Source: Saprospiraceae bacterium (lineage in GTDB: Bacteria > Bacteroidota > Bacteroidia > Chitinophagales > Saprospiraceae). Taken from it: DNA of 10,914 nt. A model generated the notes under the pieces. That model saw nothing but the letters and a program-made list of their open reading frames with translations, did not search any database and was not told the DNA's origin. The DNA is taken from the NCBI GenBank assembly GCA_017995875.1, contig JAGOIB010000046.1, positions 1 through 10,914 on the forward strand, read 5' to 3'. Below are positions 1-6,305 of the stretch, piece after piece (position 1 is the first letter of the stretch; every line of letters begins with the position of its first letter). The position numbers and the translations under genes are program-made.

Positions 1-13
1 AAATTTTTTGGTT

Positions 14-1591
14 ATGAGAATACTATTGTCTTTTTCTTTTCTCCTCTCCTTTGGTTCTTTTGTTTTTGGTCAGGAGGTGACCTTTACAAAAGATATCGCT
101 TCGATCATTTATAACAATTGTACCAAGTGTCACAGGCCAAATGAAATCGGTCCTTTTCCCTTGACGAATTATGAGGAGATCGAGCCATGGGCGAACATGA
201 TCAAATATGTAACTGCGATCCGTTACATGCCACCGTGGAAAGCAGATCCTGAATATTCAAGATTCCAGGGTGAGCGATTTCTGACACAGGAGCAAATAGA
301 CCTGATCGCTGAATGGGCAGACAATGGTGCACCTTATGGCAATGCGTCTGAAGAACCTGATGTACCTGAATTTCCAACCGGATCACAAATAGGGACTCCC
401 GACCTGGTGCTTCATATGGCTCAGGGTTATGAGCATCATGGTGGAAATGCCGATGAATATCGGGTGTTTGTTTTACCAACCAACTTAACGGAAGACAAAC
501 AAATATCTACTGTTGAGTTACGTCCTGGAAACTCAAAAATCCTGCATCATGCTTTGTTTAGTTTTGATGATACAGGAGAAGCCCGTTTACTTGATCAAGC
601 TGATCCAAAATATGGCTATGATGGTTTTGGCGGTTTTGGTTTGAATTCTGCATTGGAAAATATGTTCCCGGGTTATGTGCCTGGTCAAAAACCTATTCCA
701 TATCCTGAAGGGTTGGGTCAGATACTTCCAAAGGGTTCAGACATTCTCATGCAGGTGCATTATGGACCAACTCCGTTTCCAGCAGTTGATAGTTCTACCA
801 TTAATATCTTCTTCAAGAAAGAACCTGTGTTACGTCAGGTGCAGAACTTTATCTTCCTGCCCTTTGACCCGTATATTACGAATGGTCCTTTTATCATGCC
901 GGCCAATACAGTGAAAACTTTTCACTGCCAGTTTACGACACCTCTAAAAGTCAGCCTCTTTGCGATCTGGCCTCACGCGCATTTGCTCAATCAATCCTTT
1001 GAAGTATATACAGTGAATGCTAACGGTGATACCACCAACCTGATCAGAATCCCTGAATGGGATTTTAACTGGCAGGGATCCTATAATTTCAAGAAGTATA
1101 TAATCCTGGATGTCGGTACAACGATCCATGTATATGCGACATATGACAACACTGCCAACAACCCAACCAATCCAAACAGTCCACCCAAGTTTGTAACATG
1201 GGGTGAGAAGACAACGGATGAAATGTTATTCCTTCCTCTATCCTTTGTACCTTATTTCCCGGGTGATGAGAATGTGGTCTTTGAGGAAGAAACCACAGCC
1301 GTGGAAGACCCTACGGTGAGTTTTGTCAATCATTACCTCGCCCCAGTGACGCCCAATCCCGCCAATGGAAATGCTTATATCAATTTCGTGCTTGAACAAC
1401 CCGATCATATCAGCCTGCGCGTGATGGATATGCAAGGTAATGTCATCAGCAACATCGCCAATGACGAATGGATGCTTGCCGGTGCGCACACCAAAAGCCT
1501 TGAATTAAATGAATGGCCTGCGGGAGCGTATTTTGTGCAAATGCTTGGGACTAATTTTACACAGGCTCAGAAAATGGTGGTGGTGAAATAA
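14..1591 (+). CDS. Secreted c-type-heme / copper type II monooxygenase-like protein with T9SS sorting domain
   Basis: The 525-residue product starts with a signal peptide (residues 1-19, hydrophobic, ending FGQ). A CTKCH heme c-binding motif follows at 36-40, in a short cytochrome-like segment (about 20-110) containing MPPWK. Residues about 130-430 look like the peptidylglycine/dopamine monooxygenase fold: an HH pair (178-179), a lone His in MQVHYGP (249), HAH (321-323) and Met404 in TDEML. These match in order and type the CuH (three His) and CuM (His-X-His plus Met) ligands of PHM. The last ~80 residues (PNPANG at 447-452, then a beta-rich tail ending KMVVVK) are a type A T9SS C-terminal domain, so the protein is probably exported across the outer membrane and surface-attached or released. 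I start at ATG 14; an in-frame TTG at 8 is less likely. Substrate unknown; electron transfer from heme to copper is inferred. Anything upstream lies outside the window. Confidence 0.85.
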   Translation: MRILLSFSFLLSFGSFVFGQEVTFTKDIASIIYNNCTKCHRPNEIGPFPLTNYEEIEPWANMIKYVTAIRYMPPWKADPEYSRFQGERFLTQEQIDLIAEWADNGAPYGNASEEPDVPEFPTGSQIGTPDLVLHMAQGYEHHGGNADEYRVFVLPTNLTEDKQISTVELRPGNSKILHHALFSFDDTGEARLLDQADPKYGYDGFGGFGLNSALENMFPGYVPGQKPIPYPEGLGQILPKGSDILMQVHYGPTPFPAVDSSTINIFFKKEPVLRQVQNFIFLPFDPYITNGPFIMPANTVKTFHCQFTTPLKVSLFAIWPHAHLLNQSFEVYTVNANGDTTNLIRIPEWDFNWQGSYNFKKYIILDVGTTIHVYATYDNTANNPTNPNSPPKFVTWGEKTTDEMLFLPLSFVPYFPGDENVVFEEETTAVEDPTVSFVNHYLAPVTPNPANGNAYINFVLEQPDHISLRVMDMQGNVISNIANDEWMLAGAHTKSLELNEWPAGAYFVQMLGTNFTQAQKMVVVK

Positions 1592-1613
1592 CGCTATTAT
1601 AAAAATAGAATTT

Positions 1614-1647
1614 AAAAACCGGTTTGCATATGCAAACCGGTTTTTTT
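1614..1647 (+). terminator. Rho-independent terminator after the monooxygenase-like gene
   Basis: A perfect 32-nt palindrome (1614-1645) begins 22 nt after the stop codon. Its arms read aaaaaccggtttgcat and the exact complement, and it is followed by a run of seven T (1641-1647). The A-run on the left arm means it could also terminate transcription from the other strand. No antisense gene is seen here. Confidence 0.85.
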
Positions 1648-1681
1648 ATAGGTGTCATGTTGACATGGCTTACTATATATA

Positions 1682-1715
1682 AATTAAATAAGGACACATA
1701 TGTCCTTATTTAATT
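1682..1715 (+). promoter_or_regulatory. Perfect 15-bp inverted repeat, candidate operator of ric
   Basis: The arms aattaaataaggaca (1682-1696) and tgtccttatttaatt (1701-1715) are perfectly complementary around a 4-nt centre (cata). The core AAGGACA-N4-TGTCCTT has the size of a dimeric regulator site. It covers the place where the -33 element of the adjacent promoter should lie (about 1701-1705), so a bound protein would block RNA polymerase. There is no GC-rich stem plus T-run as in a terminator. RIC genes elsewhere are controlled by NO-sensing regulators such as Rrf2-family NsrR or FNR-type HcpR/NnrR; which protein binds here is not known from the sequence. Confidence 0.55.
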
Positions 1716-1732
1716 ATTTTCCCTTATCTTTG
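1701..1732 (+). promoter_or_regulatory. Bacteroidota-type promoter for ric
   Basis: TATCTTTG at 1725-1732, followed by C, is an exact match to the Bacteroidota -7 consensus TAnnTTTG. A clear TTTG at -33 is absent; the right arm of the dyad occupies that position. Transcription would start near 1739, giving a leader of about 90 nt that contains a second hairpin. Confidence 0.6.
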
Positions 1733-1772
1733 CTCCGAAATGCGACTTTTCCTGATTTGTACATAATGGTTT

Positions 1773-1793
1773 AAGGAAAGGCCTGCTTTCCTT
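1773..1793 (+). promoter_or_regulatory. Second dyad in the ric leader
   Basis: The arms aaggaaag (1773-1780) and ctttcctt (1786-1793) flank a 5-nt centre. The outer part (AAGGA...TCCTT) is shared with the upstream 15-bp dyad. The two centres are about 85 bp apart, near eight helical turns. It could be a second operator half of a repression loop, or an RNA hairpin in the 5' leader 38 nt before the start codon. Confidence 0.35.
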
Positions 1794-1831
1794 TAAAATA
1801 CGCAAATACATCATTACTTAAATTCAATACC

Positions 1832-2563
1832 ATGGACATCACCTATCAAAATTCTGTCGGCGAAGTTGTAGCAATCGACTATCGTACGGCCGCCATATTT
1901 GAAAAATACGGAATTGATTTCTGTTGCAAAGGCCACCGATCCATCGATGAGGCCTGTGAGCGAAAAAGTATCATGACCGAAGAAGTGATGCGCGATTTGA
2001 AAAAGCACTTTTCATCTGAAAACACAGATTGCCCTGATTACAAATCATGGCCTTCAGCCCAACTGGTTGATTACATTGTTGAAAAACACCACAGGTACGT
2101 TGAAGAAACAACGCCCCTCATCAGCCGCTACCTTGAGAAATTGTGTAAGGTGCATGGTGCCAGGCATCCCGAACTATTCGATGTCAATCGCCTCTTTACT
2201 GAATCGGCAGTGGACCTGGCGCAGCATATGAAAAAGGAAGAGTTAGTTCTATTCCCATGGATAAAAGGGATGGACCGCGCAGACGATAAAATTGAGATAA
2301 AGAATCTTTCCGATAAAGAAATGATCCAGCAACCTGTGCATATGCTGATGCATGAGCATGAAAATGAAGGAGACCGGTTTAAAACGATTGAAACGCTGAC
2401 AAACAATTATCACGTGCCTGATGATGGATGCAGTACCTATAAAGTGGCCTACCAGATGCTCCGGGAATTTCAAAATGATCTGCACCTGCATATCCACCTG
2501 GAGAATAATATTCTTTTTCCAAAAGCTATTGAGATGGAAGGAAAGTTAGAAGTGAGTAGTTAG
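1832..2563 (+). CDS. ric: Iron-sulfur cluster repair di-iron protein RIC (ScdA/YtfE family)
   Basis: A 243-aa cytoplasmic protein of the usual RIC length. Residues 1-60 form the ScdA_N domain, with YGIDFCCKGH (26-35) carrying the conserved Cys pair 31-32. Residues about 75-235 form a hemerythrin-like four-helix bundle. Candidate iron ligands are His86/87, His132 and Glu136 (QHMKKEE), His176 (EHENEG), His220 and Glu224 (HIHLE), matching the ligand pattern of E. coli YtfE. The family repairs Fe-S clusters damaged by nitric oxide or oxidants and may release or supply iron. The start at ATG 1832 gives the complete N-terminal domain. The gene has its own promoter and candidate operator, as expected for a stress-induced gene. 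Its last codons and its TAG stop lie in a 14-bp tandem repeat. The symbol follows family usage; scdA or ytfE would be equally valid. Confidence 0.95.
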   Translation: MDITYQNSVGEVVAIDYRTAAIFEKYGIDFCCKGHRSIDEACERKSIMTEEVMRDLKKHFSSENTDCPDYKSWPSAQLVDYIVEKHHRYVEETTPLISRYLEKLCKVHGARHPELFDVNRLFTESAVDLAQHMKKEELVLFPWIKGMDRADDKIEIKNLSDKEMIQQPVHMLMHEHENEGDRFKTIETLTNNYHVPDDGCSTYKVAYQMLREFQNDLHLHIHLENNILFPKAIEMEGKLEVSS

Positions 2564-2609
2564 AAGTGAGTAGTTAGAAGTGAGTAGCTGGAAGTGAGTA
2601 GTTAGAAGT
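2545..2609 (+). repeat. 14-bp tandem repeat overlapping the 3' end of ric
   Basis: Four full units of gttagaagtgagta start at 2545, 2559, 2573 and 2587; the fourth has two changes (gctggaag...). A partial fifth copy starts at 2601. The ric stop codon (2561-2563) lies in the second unit, and residues LEVSS come from the first. Each unit carries TAG and TGA, and 14 is not a multiple of 3, so two units give stops in all three forward frames. Confidence 0.9.
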
Positions 2610-2701
2610 TGGCAATTAAAGTATCTGGATTTGTATTTTATTAACTGTTTCATCATGGGGACAAATCTATATTTACACCTTCTATCTACTATTGCCCTAC
2701 T

Positions 2702-3175
2702 ATGAAAAATATTTCTTTGGTATTATCCCTAATGGTTTTTATTTCCGTATTGTCCTGCAAAAATGATCCTGGGCCAAAAGATCCATCTACCAACGAAACA
2801 ACCGGCGATTCAACACCCGCAGATATCAAAACGCATGAAGTAGTTATTCCTGTGACCCTGGACAGAGGTCAGAAATGGATCGCGGATGCTGAAACAACCC
2901 GTAGAATCGAGATCATGAAAGGATTACTTGTTGAATTTCCTGCCAATCCGACTGAAGTTGATTATCGCGCACTGCAAAAAAAATTAATAACCGGATTTCA
3001 GTCTATCCTTCAGAAATGTACGATGACCGGAGAGGCGCGCACACAATTACAAAACTACATGATGCCTCTCAAAAAAATGATTGACACCATGGAAACAGGC
3101 AATGTAGAAACCTGCAAAACTACCTTTTCGGATTTGCATGCCTACCTGCTGAAATACAGTCATTACTTCTTTTAG
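2702..3175 (+). CDS. Small lipoprotein of unknown function
   Basis: The 157-aa product begins with a lipoprotein signal (MKNISLVLSLMVFISVLSC), with Cys19 as the lipidation site. A Pro/Thr/Asn-rich linker spans about 20-45. The mature domain (about 48-157) looks mainly alpha-helical, with Cys106 in LQKCTMTGEA and Cys138. I do not recognise a named family with confidence. It follows ric by 138 bp on the same strand, but the gap is filled partly by the tandem repeat and no terminator is visible, so co-transcription is possible but not shown. Residues 2-157 contain no CXXCH, HEXXH or nucleotide-binding motif. The role is most simply an envelope-attached structural or metal/ligand-binding protein, which is only a guess. 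Confidence 0.75.
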   Translation: MKNISLVLSLMVFISVLSCKNDPGPKDPSTNETTGDSTPADIKTHEVVIPVTLDRGQKWIADAETTRRIEIMKGLLVEFPANPTEVDYRALQKKLITGFQSILQKCTMTGEARTQLQNYMMPLKKMIDTMETGNVETCKTTFSDLHAYLLKYSHYFF

Positions 3176-3193
3176 GCTTTACTTCAGGCAATG

Positions 3194-3292
3194 TGTCGCT
3201 CCGATGGAGCTGAAAATGATTTTTGATTGCTCAATGCTACAGACATGTCGCTCCGATGGAGCTGAAAATGATTTTTCATTGCTCAATGCTAC
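3194..3292. repeat. Tandem 47-bp REP-like element (two copies, period 52)
   Basis: Copy 1 is 3194-3240 and copy 2 is 3246-3292, both starting tgtcgctccgatggagctg and ending caatgctac, with one mismatch (g/c). Each copy holds a short hairpin GCTCC-gat-GGAGC (3198-3210 and 3250-3262). A related hairpin follows at 3304-3318. It lies between two convergent genes, the usual place for REP-type elements. The 294-bp gap 3176-3469 otherwise holds no supported gene and no classical terminator. Confidence 0.8.
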
Positions 3293-3303
3293 TACCAACC
3301 TAT

Positions 3304-3318
3304 AGCCTCTACGAGGCT
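3304..3318. repeat. Third short palindrome of the REP-like cluster
   Basis: AGCCTC-tac-GAGGCT is a 6-bp stem with a 3-nt loop. It has the same architecture as the two GCTCC-gat-GGAGC hairpins upstream but a diverged sequence, and follows copy 2 after ctaccaacctat. It probably belongs to the same cluster and may help stop the convergent transcripts. Confidence 0.5.
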
Positions 3319-3443
3319 TTGATGCAATAAACTTGATATCTTTCCTTTAGTACATTGCTAACTGATAGCACCAGGTTTTCTTTTCCTATCAACTTGGAAT
3401 GACATGAAGAATAATCTTTCTCCTATTACTTCCTAATTACCTA

Positions 3444-3460
3444 TTCGTTATTCGTTATTC
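3444..3460. repeat. 7-bp tandem repeat downstream of the aminopeptidase gene
   Basis: The unit ttcgtta occurs twice in full and once in part (taacgaa on the minus strand), 9 bp beyond the aminopeptidase stop codon. On that strand each unit contains TAA, and the 7-bp period shifts it through the frames. The layout resembles the repeat at the end of ric, though the unit differs. Confidence 0.6.
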
Positions 3461-3469
3461 AGACTGCTG

Positions 3470-6052
3470 CTAGTCCAACAAATCACCAAGCCCTTCTTTC
3501 AGCACACTTCTTAGGTATTCATTCGTCTCCTTCTTGTAGAGACTATTGATGGTAGCCATGATCTTAGCCTTGAAGACAGGATCCTTATCTTCTGAATATT
3601 GATTGAGCATTCCCGTGATCAGGTAAAATCGCCTATACTCAGGCGCTACGGTTCTCAAATAAAAATCTGAATCAATAAGCGCTAATCCTTCATCCTGCAC
3701 TGCGCTTGACTGACCTGAAATATACAAAGCCAGTGCTCCAATAAATTCTTCGAGATAATCATCGCTGATATTGGCCGCCCTGTCCGTCCTGAAATAATCG
3801 AGGGTAATTCCTTTTCCACTTTTGGCATAAATAGTAGCTCCGGCCGCGTAGATAGCAGGTGCAGGGTTGCTTTGAAACTGTTCATACTGTCTTGATGCTT
3901 CATCAGCATCAACAGCAGCAACAGCCTGAAGCGAAGCATAAATAACCGGTATCCTGTTGGTAGTCTTTAAAAGCTTGAGTGCTACTTCTTTTGCCTTTGC
4001 TGCGTCAACATTCATCAACGACTCAAGAATATAATACTGGATTTCAGGTCTTGTTTCGATCTGTGCCAATTGATACAATCTGGCAGCGTCTTCCTTTTCG
4101 TCCAGATGGCTGATCAACAAAGCCCTCATCGTATGTGATGTATCTTTAATCAATTCATCCAGGACTATCGGTTCAATGTCATCCATCAACCGCAATGCTG
4201 AAATACGGTGATTGATAGAAAGGTCTTTTGACATCAATCTGATGTTGTATTCAGAAGGAAGAATCTCATGATGGACGACAGCCAATAAAATATCACGGGG
4301 ATCGATCACCACTGCCATTGGTTCTTCCATTTCATCAAAATGGAATGTCATCGATTTTTCATCCATTTTGATTTTTTGGATTTCAATGGAAGAGTCCTGA
4401 TGGAAAATGGCTATCTCAATAGGGAGTATAAACAGATCCCTGTATCCTTGTGTACCCTGTACCTGACTGATGGTAAGATTTAATTGGTGTTCACCAGGAT
4501 CGTATGCATGTTGTATATCAAGCACCGGGTGGCCTTTATCAAAATACCATTGATTAAAAAACCAATGGAGATCTGTTCCAGTCACTTCTTCAAAGGCCTG
4601 GCGTAAATCATCGGCTTCTGCAGATTTGTAGGCATTCTGGCGCAAATACAAATTAAGGGATGCAAAAAAAGCTTCATCCCCTACAAGATCACGTAGCATA
4701 TGCAACACGAGTCCTCCCTTATTGTAGCTATGTGCATCAAACATATCATTCTCATCACCGTAATGATAGTTTATCAGCGGATGTGATGTATTTTCTGTCT
4801 GATCAAAATATCCACTGAGTTCGCTTAGCCTGGAGATATCCGCGCGTTCACGTCCATACTTATATTCGAACCACAAGTATTCGGCATAATTGGCAAACCC
4901 TTCGTTGAGCGTAGTATTGGCCCAGGATTCGCATGTCACCAGATCGCCAAACCAATGATGGAACAACTCATGCGCGACGATATAGTCATTGGCACCATCT
5001 TCAACCATTTCCTCCTGCTTAAATTCGATATAATCGCTGAAGACTACAGCGGTCGTATTTTCCATCGCACCGGAAACAAAGTTTTTGACAATCACCTGCG
5101 TGTATTTGGGCCATACAAAATCATAACCTAGTTTCTTTGAGAAAAACTCAATCATCTCAGGTGTGTTTGCAAAAATGGCTTTTGCGGATGTGCCATACCC
5201 CAGATCAACATAATAGTCTACTGGTCTTCCACGCCAATATTCTGTCACTTTATCCCATTGTCCGACAGCTATCATCGTGAGATAAGGAGCATGTGGGAGA
5301 TCCAATTTCCATTGATCCCGTCGCATACCTCCAGGCAATGGAGTAGATGAAACCAAAAGTCCATTCGAAATGGTCATCATCGAATCTTCTACTGTTAGAA
5401 TGACCTCTTGTGTACCTCGTTCGTTGGGTTGATCCAGTGTGGGAAACCAGCGTCTGTTATAAGAAGTCTCTCCCTGGGACCATAATTGTCGTGGTACTCC
5501 GGGAATGGTATCCTGTGAATCCACAAAAAACAATCCTCTGTCACTTGTCACAGCTCCACCTGTCAGATCTCTTGATGCGGTAGGATGCGCAGTGTAACTG
5601 ATTTCTATCTTAAGCTGTTCGTCCTTCTTAAATGTCTTCGGTAATGTGATATCGATCTTGTCATCCGTATTCGTATACGTGCTCAACGCCTGGCCATTGG
5701 CTTTTATATAATGTATATCAAATTTGACTGCATCAATTTGCAATGAGGTCTGTGCATAAAAGAGAGGTGTCAATGTTAAGGTCGCTGTCCCATTTACTTG
5801 TTCTTTCAACCAGTCAAAAGAAAGATCCAGTGAGGTATGGATGAGGTCCCATTTTCTTTCCCTGGCTGGTTTGTATTCAGACTCCACTCCGGAATCTGAA
5901 TCAGATGATTCACCCGTCACTGTCATGGTATCCAGCATGACATGCTGTGTTCCTTCAAGATCCGATGAAGCTGTTGCTTTTTTAGAGGCTGAACAAGAAA
6001 CAAAAAAGGCCGTGATGGCGACCAGATATAGTGATTTAACGAAAATATTCAT
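3470..6052 (-). CDS. M1-family zinc aminopeptidase, lipoprotein
   Basis: The 860-aa product has a lipoprotein signal with Cys20 (FFVSCSASKK), then a Ser/Asp/Glu-rich linker to about 65. The M1 N-terminal beta domain spans about 68-265. The catalytic gluzincin domain follows: GAMEN substrate-anchor motif at 328-332, HELFH at 361-365 and the third zinc ligand Glu384 in TLNEGFANY, giving HEXXH-X18-E. Tyr443 (SYNKGG) fits the conserved transition-state Tyr. Residues about 610-860 are helical repeats of the HEAT-like M1 C-terminal type. M1 enzymes remove N-terminal residues from peptides; here it probably acts in the periplasm on imported peptides, anchored to a membrane by lipid. The start ATG is preceded by aaggaatcaa and gives a compact signal peptide. 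It lies downstream of recA on the same strand, but a strong terminator separates them. Confidence 0.95.
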   Translation of the reverse strand: MNIFVKSLYLVAITAFFVSCSASKKATASSDLEGTQHVMLDTMTVTGESSDSDSGVESEYKPARERKWDLIHTSLDLSFDWLKEQVNGTATLTLTPLFYAQTSLQIDAVKFDIHYIKANGQALSTYTNTDDKIDITLPKTFKKDEQLKIEISYTAHPTASRDLTGGAVTSDRGLFFVDSQDTIPGVPRQLWSQGETSYNRRWFPTLDQPNERGTQEVILTVEDSMMTISNGLLVSSTPLPGGMRRDQWKLDLPHAPYLTMIAVGQWDKVTEYWRGRPVDYYVDLGYGTSAKAIFANTPEMIEFFSKKLGYDFVWPKYTQVIVKNFVSGAMENTTAVVFSDYIEFKQEEMVEDGANDYIVAHELFHHWFGDLVTCESWANTTLNEGFANYAEYLWFEYKYGRERADISRLSELSGYFDQTENTSHPLINYHYGDENDMFDAHSYNKGGLVLHMLRDLVGDEAFFASLNLYLRQNAYKSAEADDLRQAFEEVTGTDLHWFFNQWYFDKGHPVLDIQHAYDPGEHQLNLTISQVQGTQGYRDLFILPIEIAIFHQDSSIEIQKIKMDEKSMTFHFDEMEEPMAVVIDPRDILLAVVHHEILPSEYNIRLMSKDLSINHRISALRLMDDIEPIVLDELIKDTSHTMRALLISHLDEKEDAARLYQLAQIETRPEIQYYILESLMNVDAAKAKEVALKLLKTTNRIPVIYASLQAVAAVDADEASRQYEQFQSNPAPAIYAAGATIYAKSGKGITLDYFRTDRAANISDDYLEEFIGALALYISGQSSAVQDEGLALIDSDFYLRTVAPEYRRFYLITGMLNQYSEDKDPVFKAKIMATINSLYKKETNEYLRSVLKEGLGDLLD

Positions 6053-6085
6053 TTGATTCCTTCTTACGTAGACAATGATTAACGG

Positions 6086-6093
6086 TAAAGATA
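6086..6093 (-). promoter_or_regulatory. Possible -7 element for the aminopeptidase gene
   Basis: On the minus strand the sequence reads TATCTTTA, one base off TAnnTTTG. It would give a start site near 6079 and a leader of about 27 nt. No -33 TTTG is seen at the right spacing. The rest of the gap 6053-6215 shows nothing I can name. Confidence 0.35.
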
Positions 6094-6215
6094 CAGTTGA
6101 TATTCCTTACCCCATGATTAGTACGTCGAATGGATAATGTTAATGGTAGATCAATGCTTAGTATCAATCTCATTACCATACGATGTAGAATCAAAGAAAA
6201 CGCTACTCATTATAA

Positions 6216-6265
6216 TTATAAAAAAGGAATGACCACAAAATTTTGTGGTCATTCCTTTTTTATAA
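6216..6265 (-). terminator. Terminator of recA, perfect 50-bp palindrome
   Basis: Every base of 6216-6240 pairs with 6241-6265, giving 25-bp arms with no separate loop sequence (centre aaaa/tttt). The core is ggaatgaccac with its complement, flanked by six A and six T, so it can act as an intrinsic terminator in either direction. It lies about 40 bp after the recA stop and isolates recA from the aminopeptidase gene. Confidence 0.85.
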
Positions 6266-6276
6266 ACATTTCTTCC

Positions 6277-6302
6277 GGTCGTTGAGCGGAGTCGAAACGA
6301 CC
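6277..6302. repeat. REP-like short palindrome at the recA 3' end
   Basis: The arms ggtcgtt (6277-6283) and aacgacc (6296-6302) enclose gagcggagtcga. From memory, very similar sequences (GGTCGTTGAGC...GTCGAAACGACC) recur as dispersed intergenic elements in Bacteroidota genomes. It starts 3 nt after the recA stop and precedes the terminator hairpin. Confidence 0.6.
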
Positions 6303-6305
6303 TTT

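Noticed and set aside
1661..1700. Sigma70-like promoter (TTGACA then a TATATA stretch)
   Set aside because: The spacing to the TATATA stretch is only about 10-12 bp, and Bacteroidota promoters use a different -33/-7 pattern, for which a better match exists at 1725-1732.
3194..3292. CRISPR array
   Set aside because: Only two copies with a 5-bp gap, no spacers of constant length and no cas genes; this is a tandem duplication of a REP-like element.
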